NCBI GenBank assembly: GCA_003116995.1
Contig: BDSL01000005.1
Coordinates: 744,001-808,000 of the forward strand
Direction: 5' to 3'
Origin: Yamagishiella unicocca
Taxonomy: Eukaryota > Chlorophyta > Chlorophyceae > Chlamydomonadales > Volvocaceae
Length of the DNA stretch: 64,000 nt
Shown here: piece after piece, positions 55,974 through 64,000 of the stretch
Position numbering within the stretch: the first letter of the stretch is position 1
How the letters are laid out: every line of letters begins with the position of its first letter
Notes under the pieces: model-generated
What the model was told of the DNA's origin: nothing
Database searches by the model: none
What the model saw: the letters and a program-made list of their open reading frames with translations, nothing else
Made by a program: the position numbers and the translations under genes

Positions 55974-58900
55974 ATGTCCTCCACATATCAAAAGGCGATA
56001 AATATTCCATCAGATTTCCCGGCCATCCTAAAGGCGTTCACTCGTGAAATCCTTCGAGCACAGGTGCGACTCGTGCGGACAAAGGCCGCGTGAACGGCGT
56101 AACTAATGCTAATTCCATGTTGCTCTGCAGCCAGCAAATATCTATGAGTTTGGTGCGCGGTACTTCGCGGGGCTTCAAGGTGGCGAGACGGAGGCAAATG
56201 TGCTGGGGCGCCTTGAAGAAGCAATGAACGCGGATGCTCCCGCGGCAGCGTCTCAACCCAAAGTCAACGTGGAGGAAACGGCCGTGATGTTTGACATTGC
56301 TGCGCTGACCCCTGCGGAGCTGGAGCCCATCCTTATGAGTGAGTCGATCATACATATCCTGCGAGAAAGGTAGTCGATGCGTGGTTACAACGCGTTGACT
56401 GCAGCCGGGGCGGGGGACCGCGGGCTTGAGCCATCAAGCGGGACCGGTGGTACCCGGCGGGGGGGAGCCTGGGAGGGCACCACTGCTTCATTTCGGCATG
56501 CAATTGAGGCACTGACCGCAACAAGATGTAGAGGCGTGGGGGCTGTGGTAGCAGCTGATGTGGGCCAGGGCGAACAGTTGGGCGAGCTTGAGGGCCTTGG
56601 CAGTTTAGTTCGGAGAGACCGATGGCAGTCGTCGATGGAATGGCCGATGGAATGGCGGTGTATGCCGGGGGGAACGTGCGAGGCACTTCCATCTGCGGGC
56701 ATGTGGTGGTACGGCGCCCAATGCTCGTTAGGCATGAGGGGGGCCATGTTGCCGTACATACGTACGGCCTGGTACGACGAGGCGGCAGGTAGTAGCAACG
56801 GCAAACGGACGCGCCCCCTTGCCTAGCATCGATCCAGGGCTCGGAGTCCGACGGCGGCAATCGGACCCATCAATTTGCAGCCAGGCAAGCGGCAGTACGG
56901 CATCCTGTGGCCTCCATGGCCTAGATGGGAAGGCCGGGGCGATGGCGCGCTGGCTGCTTGCCTCGGCTGCCGATTTCCCCAAAAGAACCTTTCCCACGCG
57001 CTACTGACACGGTTCTCAACCCCCGTCCCCGCCCCCATCCCTGTCCCCACCCCCACCTGTATCCGCAGAGCTGTTCATCGAGGCGGATACGGACCACAGC
57101 GGCTTCCTGGACAGGCAGGAGTTCACCGCCGTGCTGCGTAACGCCAATCTACAGCTATCGGACCGGTGGGTGCGCTTGGTGTGTGCGTGTGTGTATGTGT
57201 GTGTCTACATCATGTCTGACTGGGCCTGGCGCTGGCCAAGGGCAGCTACGCTGCCCGAACGGAAACACGCCGAAGCACGTTCCTATAAGGAGAGGGGCGT
57301 GAGGGGCCGCAGCCCCCTCCTACTCGATCAAGAGTCTGCTCCGTCGTATCCCTTTGTAGTTAGGGGTGTAGTTGTATGTGTGTGAGATTTGTACTTAGGG
57401 GTGTAGTTGTGTGTGTGTGTGTGTGAGAGGTGGGGCAGCAACGCGTGTCCGTCATGTGAGGCCAAGTGACGAAGCACCTACCCGGGTCTGCGGCCCTTGG
57501 CATTATATGGTGGTTCTGGAGCCAGCGAGGGTTCGAGTGGGACAGCGGGGATGCGCGGGGACCGGGTTGCGCGGCGCAAGTTGGGACAGCGGTTGTTGAT
57601 CTGGGTCGGGCCAGGGGCTTGCTGTGGCGGGGGCTAGCAGGGGCGGGAGCCGTAGCCAGCGAGGGGAGGTTTTTTCACGACACCTCAAAGCCGTACTGTA
57701 CGGAAAGGAGTGAAGGGGCACGACGGGGAAGCCGTTGAACGGAGGTGCCTGGGTGCGGGGAACAACCGGACCGGAGGGCTGAGAGGAAACCCGTTGGTCG
57801 GCACGTAAACGGTAAACGACAAGTTAAACGGATTAGGACGGGAGGAGATGTCTGGCGAACCGAGATGAGGTTTGGTTCCCTCACTGCCGAAGAGGTGGAC
57901 CAGGGGGCAGACACCGGGAAGGCCGTGACCCTGGTCGCATCCCTGGTATTAATCCAGAGGTGGATATCAGGCAGCCGACCTCCGCCCCACCGACCGACGC
58001 TTACATGTGTGGATGCGTACTTTAAGCCTCCATGTTACCAATCCCGTCCCAGTCCCCGCTCCACCCCCCACCTCCCTGACCGGCGTGTTTCCATTGTGTC
58101 TCCATTCCCCCCCTCCGCCGCAACAGGCACATCCGCCAGATCCTGGCGGAGGCAGATGAGAACGACGATGACGTCATCCAGTACAAGGAGTTCCTGCCCA
58201 TCATGGTGGACATCTTGCAGAGCATCAAGGTGTGCGTGGGTTGCGAGGAAAGCCCCCGTGTGTTTGGGGGAGGGGTAAGGAAAGTTGCAAGGAAAACCCG
58301 TGGACGAAAGGAAAACCGTTTAGAGCAGACTATTGAAGAGGCATGCTTGAGACGGGGAGGGGGTGTTCAGAGGAAACCCTTGGGCCGACACATATGAAAG
58401 GGTATGTCAGAGGAACAGATAGGAAGGGGGATGCAGGGCCGGAGTCAGCTGCCGGCTGCTGGCTCCTCGTGCAAACATCGTCATCGCCGTGAAGCTCTCG
58501 CTGCCTGTCTGTCTAGCTGCCGGCTACTGCGCAGAGGGCTCCGGACCGGAGGGCCACTTAGCTGACAAGCACCGCCCGGCCCCCGCCTGCCTCTTGTTGT
58601 GCCCCGCCAGGCCAAGGAGCAGGCCAAGGCCATGATGCACGGGGTGGAGAGCATGGTGCGGACTGAGGTGGAGACCATGCTGCTGCACGGCCTGCCGCAG
58701 GACGAGTTGCAGGTGGGCGGGTGGTGGGTGGGGGACCGGATGCTGTGCCCTCCGTGCGTTGGGGTATGGGCCTCCAGGGAAGCCAGCTGGAGAGCGGCGG
58801 GTCGCGTTCCGGCGACGTTTCCTTGCGGCACTGAGGACCGCGTCTGTTCGGCCATCCCTGGCCGCTGTCGCCGCACCTCCTGAACTCCTTATCGTTAGCT

Positions 58901-61346
58901 TCCATTCACGGCTGTCTTCTCGATGTTGCCCCTGCTCAGGCTCTGATGCTCAAGGTGTTCAAGAAGGCTGACGCGGACGGGAGCGGCCAGCTCAACAGGT
59001 ACAGTACGCGGTGTGCAGCGCTGCAAATGAGCCGAATCGTTTTGAAAACAAAAAGCAAAACGAAATAGATGGGTGCAAACGAAGTTTGGCCGCACGGGCG
59101 GCCTCGGCAGCCATAGGCCTGTTCACGAACGAGGCTGAGGTGCGGTAGCTCCAAGCTGCTGGCCTTGACCCGCCAAGGCTATTATGGCCTGGCAGACATT
59201 TCACAGTTTGATGTTTGCAGTCTAGGTAGCAACGGTTCGTCGCGCGCTTCTTACGCAAAGTGGTGATGCTCGCTGCTTTTCCGTCGGGTCCCCAGGCACG
59301 AGTTCAAGGACGCCCTCAAGGCCGCTGAGCTGGGCCTTACGCGCAAGGACATCAACCTCATCCTCTCGCACATCGACGTGGACAAGGACGGGCTGGTGTC
59401 ATACGAGGAGTTCATCCCCGTGTGCTTCCAGGTGGGGCAGGCAGCCGAGCCGCCGTATAGAACTGGGAAGGGTGCGTGGAAGGAGGTTTGCCGCGTACTG
59501 ATGATGGCTGCACGGGTGAGGTGGTGGACGGCCGCGTGTGATGTGGGGAGGTGCCGTCACTTCCGTCACTTCGCGCTCCCCACTCGTGTGTGCCGTACTA
59601 TCGTACTATTCACAAAGGTGTTTACCGTACTACTTATTCACATGTATGTGCCGTACCCTTTGGAATGGCTGTATGTACCATGCTCACATGTGTGCCGTAC
59701 TACTCACAGGTGCTCGTGGAGCGGTTCAAGGACGAGATCGTTGTCAACGACATCCTGGGCAACACCGACGAGCTGCAGCAGATGCTGCTGGGCGCCTTCC
59801 GCGAGGCTGACACCGAGAACACGGGCCTGCTCACCCAGCGCCAGGTGAGCCCCACCGCTCAACCCCGCGGGTCCGCAGGTGTCCGGCAGCAACACAAATC
59901 CTCCAGCACGCGAACTCCAACGCGTGTCCCCAACTAATCACCCGGACGTTTCGCCTCTTCTCTCGCTTGACTGACTCCGTGTACGGATTTGGATGAACCA
60001 CCCCTCCTCCCTCCTGCAACCCCTCCCTCCTGCAACCCCCCCGAACGAGCCCAGGTCAAGGCCATCTTCAAGGAGCTGTCGTACAAGGCGCTGGGCCTTA
60101 CCACGCTTCAGATGGTCAGCCTGCTGAGCCAGGCTCCGACCACTCCGGACGGCATGGTGCAGTTCATACAGTTCGTGCCGCTGGCGGCGTCCATCATCCG
60201 GTCGCTGTACGACGTGGACAGCATGAAGAGCCGCATGAACGCCATCAAGGCGGTGGCGGAGGCGGGCGGCATCCAGGTGGGGGTGCGGCGACTGGGTGGG
60301 GAGACTGGGTGCGGCGACTGGGTGGGGAGACTGGGTGCGGCGACTGGGTGGGGAGACTGGGTGCGCGTGTGAGGGAAGCCTAGATGCGAGGGTTCTGGCC
60401 AGGAGGGCCGGGATCAGCGGCGCAGGGGCGGAGAGGTACATGATATGATGCACGTGTGCTGTTGCCTTTCGCTCCGGGGCTCCTGCTCCACCCCCCTGCT
60501 TCTCCTGGGCGGTCTCCAACACCAACCCATCAAAGTCGCCACCGTAATCGGCCCCTCCCTGCACCGCCTCCCTGCCCACCCCCACCCCTCCTCCCTCAGG
60601 CCCTGGGCGCCCTGGACCTGGACCAGCTGCGCACCCTGCTGTCCGACGCCTTCCAGCAGGTGGATGAGGAGGGCAGCGGCCAGCTGACACTGCCACAGGT
60701 GACGCAGGTGCTAGACAGCCTCAACAGCCTGGCGCCGGAGGCCAACCTGGCGCTGTCGGACCAGCACATGAAGGTGGGCGCGCCGGGGGGCGGGGCGTGG
60801 GCGGGGCGGTACGGTAATGTGGCCATGTGTGCTTCGGAGGTGGGGGGAAGATCTGCGTTGGTTTGTGGGCCCGCAGGTATGTGTGTGTGTTTGTGTGTGT
60901 GTGTGTTTGCTTGGGTGTGACACCTCACCCGCAATCATCCAACCTCAACGTCCCTTACTGCCAGTAGCCATTGTGCGCCCTAAATGCATCTCCTAAACTC
61001 TCCTTCAGGTATCCTTCGCTGTCTTTTTGCCCCAAATCGCGTCCAACAGTTTGCCGCCCTCGCCTCACCCCCCCTCCCGGCCACCCTCCAGGCCATGTTC
61101 GCCGCCATCGACGCGGACGAGAGTGGCACCGTGGATTGGACCGAGCTGGTCAACTTCATCTGTGACGCCCTGGAGCACGTGGAGAGGGAGGCGTACATCG
61201 CCAACATGGGGGTGGCACAGGCGCCCGAGGGCGGGGAGGCCGCAGGCATGGAGGAGGGCGGCATGGAGGAGGGGGGCATGCAGGAGGGCGGGATGGAGGA
61301 GGGAGGCGATGAGGAAGGGGGCGAGGAGGGGGACGACTATGAGTAG
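55974..61346 (+). CDS. RSP7: Radial spoke protein 7: RIIa domain plus EF-hands
   Basis: Predicted 526-residue axonemal protein. Exons: 55974-56063, 56131-56338, 57069-57165, 58127-58229, 58611-58712, 58940-58998, 59296-59431, 59710-59844, 60055-60276, 60600-60773, 61092-61346. All phases agree. Residues 10-42 (IPSDFPAILKAFTREILRAQ, then PANIYEFGARYF) are an RIIa dimerisation/docking domain. EF-hand loops with canonical ligands are at 106-117 (DTDHSGFLDRQE), 211-222 (DADGSGQLNRHE), 247-258 (DVDKDGLVSYEE) and 449-460 (DADESGTVDWTE). Degenerate ones are at 142-153, 299-310 and 405-416. The tail (about 496-526) is an acidic MEEGG repeat. In Chlamydomonas RSP7 is the radial-spoke subunit combining RIIa and EF-hand motifs and has a similar size, so the name is by architecture. 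It acts in cilia, probably in spoke assembly or Ca2+-sensitive motility. The start ATG directly precedes the docking helix. Confidence 0.88.
57360..57428. repeat. Short duplication with GT-rich tract in RSP7 intron 3
   Basis: TTAGGGGTGTAGTTGT occurs twice, each followed by a (GT)n run. It lies in intron 57166-58126. A family B fragment (GAGAGGAAACCCGTTGG) is further along at 57780-57801. Confidence 0.7.
58242..58345 (+). repeat. Copy of intronic repeat family B in RSP7 intron 4
   Basis: Begins GTTGCAAGGAAAACCCGTGG, continues ACGAAAGGAAAACCG, TTTAGAGCAGAC and GAGGCATGCTTGAGACGGG. A partial copy of the 5' third precedes it at 58237-58262. A further fragment (GAGGAAACCCTTGGGCCG) follows at 58370. 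The intron spans 58230-58610. Confidence 0.7.
60283..60366. repeat. About 25-bp tandem repeat just inside an RSP7 splice donor
   Basis: Three copies of GCGGCGACTGGGTGGGGAGA plus CTGGGT begin six bases after the exon 9 donor (CCAG|GTGGGG). Several copies contain GGGTGGGG, which resembles the donor context. Confidence 0.8.
61246..61345 (+). repeat. Coding 15-bp repeat in the RSP7 C-terminus
   Basis: Imperfect units of ATGGAGGAGGGCGGC encode MEEGG, giving a strongly acidic Gly-rich tail that ends EEGDDYE and stop. The in-frame unit lets the tail vary in length without frameshift. Confidence 0.8.
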
Positions 61347-62470
61347 TGTGGTGGGCCATTAGGAGGTGTTGGCGCCGGTGAAGCCGTCCGGGCTGGGGCG
61401 AAGAGGGTGCATACCGGGGAGGTGTTTTGGGGGTGCCAGCAGTACGAATTGGACGCTAGGCGATGCTGCTACGTGGACCAACCGACACTGCCGGCAGCTG
61501 CTAACCGGCAGGCAGCTGGGTGGATTGACATTCCGTACACTTGATATACATGTACCGGTAATGACGTGCGGCCATCGAAGGGTCGTTTTAGTGTTGTTGA
61601 CACCTTTGGCAAGAAAACACGACCTTGACACATGCTCGCAGAGCGAGGCGGCTATCATTGAGGGGTCACATTGCGGCGGGCGGCGCACACTGGAAGGGCT
61701 GCAGGGGGCTGAAAGCTGGATAACGTCCCAGCATGCCCGGCGTGGCTGTGTGGTGCGCGCCCACGAGATGGGACATGCTACTTTACTGTATTACTCGGTG
61801 CTGGCGGGGGTGGCTCATGCCGACGAGGCCGCCGTGGGACAACGGCTCCGTTCGTGCCGTTTGCGTTTCCGCGGACTGCATAGGTTTCCATACGGCACGA
61901 AACGACGAAAGCGGGAGCGTTGCGGGTGCCGCCGGAGTCTGCTGACGGCGATGTCTGCTGCTTTGCTTTCGTTGGCGAGTGGTTGTTGCTGCTCCCCAGA
62001 GGGAAACGGAAGGGTTCCAGGCCAGCAGAGACGCGCGTGCATGCACCAAATGGGAGTTAAGAAATCGCCGGCCGTCGTCGTCGCCGGCCGGTCCTCCGGC
62101 GGCTGCTCAGTCTCGTATCACACAGCCCCCAGCTCGCACGGGGCCGTGGGTGTGGCTCAGAGGATCAAGCGATCCGCGCACTGAGACTCGCACCACCCTA
62201 CAATACAGGTACACTGGTACCCTAGAACACCCTGTAAGAAAACCTATCACGCAGGCATCGCCCGTAACCCATCTCCGGACCCCTTCCGGACCCCTTCCGG
62301 ACCCTTACCTTTCTTTCAAACGAGGAAACGTTTACAGGCAAGCGCCTCGCTCCCTCTCCCCTTCAACCCTCGCCTCAAACGCGTTTTCCAACCCCGTCTG
62401 CACCTAAGCTTTCGGTTCTCTTATGTTCCAGGTGCTGCAGACACGCGTTTCTACGCTTCCCTCGCCCCCC
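61347..62470. other. Convergent 3' flanks of RSP7 and the protease gene
   Basis: Candidate TGTAA signals are at 62232-62236 (+) for RSP7 and 62332-62336 (-) for the protease gene, so the two transcripts nearly meet or overlap. CCTTCCGGACC is repeated three times at 62280-62307. An open frame of 272 codons (61366-62184, +) is probably 3' UTR read by chance. It has no domain. Confidence 0.5.
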
Positions 62471-63997
62471 TCACACGAAACTTTCCTTCCCCGCCAGCAA
62501 GATACCCGTCAGCTGGTACACGTTCCAGCCCGCGTGGAACAACAGCGGCGCCGCCAGAGTGCCGGTTCGCAGGTACAGCACGTCACATGTCGCCGAGAGC
62601 ACCGCGATCGGCAGCAGGTTGCCCGGACCCAGGTGCAGCGCCGCGAAGGTAGCAGAGCTGAGCGCTATGCAGGCGGGCAGCGGCAGCACGCGGGTCATGG
62701 AGGCCAGGAAGAATCCGCGCCAGAAGGTCTGGGCGGGGAGGGGGGCATGAGAGGAAACCCGTAGACGGACGGACGGGCAGTGGTGGTGGTGGTGGTGGTG
62801 CAAAAAACGGAAGAGGGGGGAGGGCGGCCGTGAAAGGGGCGGCAGAGACGGCTACTAGGGGAGGGCGCTGCGAGGAGCATCGAAAATGTACTGACGCTGC
62901 CAGGACACAAACATGGACGCATGAGACAAAGGCAGTTCCACTGGTACACACAAATACAAGCGTCAGCGCCCTATACCGGCCATACGCCCCCGCTGCCCTG
63001 CTGCCCCCGCTGCCCTGCTGCCCCCCTGCCCCCCTGTGGCCCTCTCCCCTGCTGCCCCCCTCCCCCTCCGCACCTCCTCCCACAGCGGCCCCACGAGGCA
63101 CGACGCCAGCAGATGCATCGCAATGCTGGCACCGTCACCCGCCTCCGTGCAGCCGCGCAGCTGCGCCACCAGACCGACCCCTGGGTCGGGCAGCTGACCC
63201 GACAGCGAGAGCGCCTGCGGGTGGGGGGTGTCGGCCAGCTTCCTCGGCTTTCCTACCCACGCCATAAAGGCCGCAAGAGGCACGGAGAGGCTACAACGTG
63301 ATGTTTGGTTTCGCAGCGCTGATGGTGGGCCGGACCGCCCATTTCGTCTGGCTCCGTGCGCAGAGAGGCTCGGGGCTCCTTCCTGCCGCACCGGGGGCCC
63401 CCTCGGGGAGGCTCGCCGCGTCGTCCGTGAACGCCCCGCCGTACCTGCTCCACTCCCAACCAGATGTCGTACAGTACGGGGTCCGCCAGGGGGTACGCTG
63501 CCGCCGCCAGCGCCAGCACCGTGAGCCCCACGCGCGGCTCCATGCCGTACTGGAAGTGCCCCGCCGCCCTGCCGCAGGATATCGGGGGTTGGTTTCGGAG
63601 GCGGGATGGGTGCTGCCAGGGCGCGAGAGAGTCGCAAGTCGAACCAGTTCCGCGCCCTCAGCTATGTTAGTTCGCCCCATGGCTCTCCCTGCGTGACAGC
63701 TTTGGTACACGGGCCGATGAACCACAGCCCGCCCGCCCGCCTACCTCCTAGCTCGTCTCCGCACATCCCTGCTTTCCTACATGTGCGGTCCAAGCCAACA
63801 GCCAAGCCAGGCCTCCCGTGATCGCACCCCCGGCCCCGACCCCGGCCTCCCAGCCCGCGGCCCGCTCCCGCCCACCTGGGCCTGCTCCCCCTCAGCCCCA
63901 TGTACAGCACCGCCACCGCCAGGCAGCAGCACAGCGCCTCCAGCCCCAGGTGCCGTACTGCAGCGCTGAGGAGCTCGGTGGACGCTAACACGGACGC
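62471..63997 (-). CDS. CPBP (CAAX-like) intramembrane protease, 3' part
   Basis: C-terminal 175 residues of a glutamic-type intramembrane protease. The gene continues beyond the window. Exons (minus): 63997-63876 (apparently bounded by a CAG acceptor at the window edge), 63568-63445, 63214-63074, 62728-62471. Phases agree. The three family motifs are in order: GPLWEE|TFWRGFF (EExxxR, split by an intron), SSATFAALHLGPGN (FxxxH) and FHAGWNVYQL (HxxxN). Hydrophobic segments LCCCLAVAVLYMGL, VGLTVLALAAAAYPLA and IAVLSATCDVLYL are membrane spans. Plant and algal CPBP proteases are mostly plastid membrane proteins, but the N-terminus that would show targeting is missing. The substrate is unknown. 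Confidence 0.88.
62750..62768 (+). repeat. Fragment of intronic repeat family B
   Basis: GAGAGGAAACCCGTAGACGG in the protease intron 62729-63073. The same fragment type occurs at 49083-49102 and 49143-49160 in cyclase intron 13. Confidence 0.45.
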
Positions 63998-64000
63998 CTG

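Noticed and set aside
61366..62184. 272-codon plus-strand frame after RSP7
   Set aside because: It has no domain or start context, lies between two convergent 3' ends and is best explained as UTR sequence.
1..64000. CRISPR array, bacterial operon or rRNA/tRNA gene
   Set aside because: No direct repeats with unique equal-length spacers and no rRNA or tRNA signature were seen. The genes are intron-rich and eukaryotic.

Overview
The window is nuclear DNA of a green alga, almost certainly a volvocine (the Chlamydomonas/Gonium/Volvox group). The evidence is the gene content: an aerobic chlorophyll-biosynthesis cyclase with a plastid transit peptide, a radial-spoke protein of motile cilia, a giant hydroxyproline-rich wall/matrix protein and a receptor-type nucleotide cyclase. 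The architecture agrees: many short exons with GT/AG introns, TGTAA 3'-end signals, G+C-rich coding DNA and abundant minisatellites. The species cannot be fixed from the sequence alone.

Layout. Bases 1-497 are a 14/16-bp minisatellite. An unrecognised single-exon reading frame lies at 1327-2541 (-). Bases 2542-7661 hold no convincing gene but contain repeat-derived DNA, including an inverted-repeat pair at 6117-7015. A nine-exon FAD-dependent DAO-family oxidoreductase occupies 7662-11331 (-). A five-exon RluA-type pseudouridine synthase follows at 12796-15768 (+). A 1006-residue proline-rich extracellular-matrix-type protein is at 18059-21079 (-). About 9 kb (21080-30144) lacks a recognisable gene. 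The ten-exon Mg-protoporphyrin monomethyl ester cyclase (CRD1/CTH1 family) is at 30145-33004 (+).

The main item is a 20-exon gene at 36246-53395 (+). It encodes a predicted 3694-residue membrane nucleotide cyclase: signal peptide, extracellular solute-binding-like region, one membrane segment, then a class III catalytic domain whose two halves are separated by about 2430 residues of low-complexity insertion, then a second, degenerate cyclase domain. It is followed by an eleven-exon gene for radial spoke protein RSP7 (RIIa docking domain plus EF-hands) at 55974-61346 (+). Convergent to RSP7 is the 3' part of a CPBP/CAAX-like intramembrane protease gene (62471-63997, -) that continues past the window edge.

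All exon models except two joins keep reading frame and phase across every junction. The exceptions are the FAD gene's exon 6/7 join, where the splice donor itself lies in a tandem array, and the undefined 5' ends noted in the entries. The genes are not an operon and show no common pathway. What links them is repeat biology: one short repeat family sits in introns of five of the genes, and several tandem duplications fall exactly on 5' splice sites.
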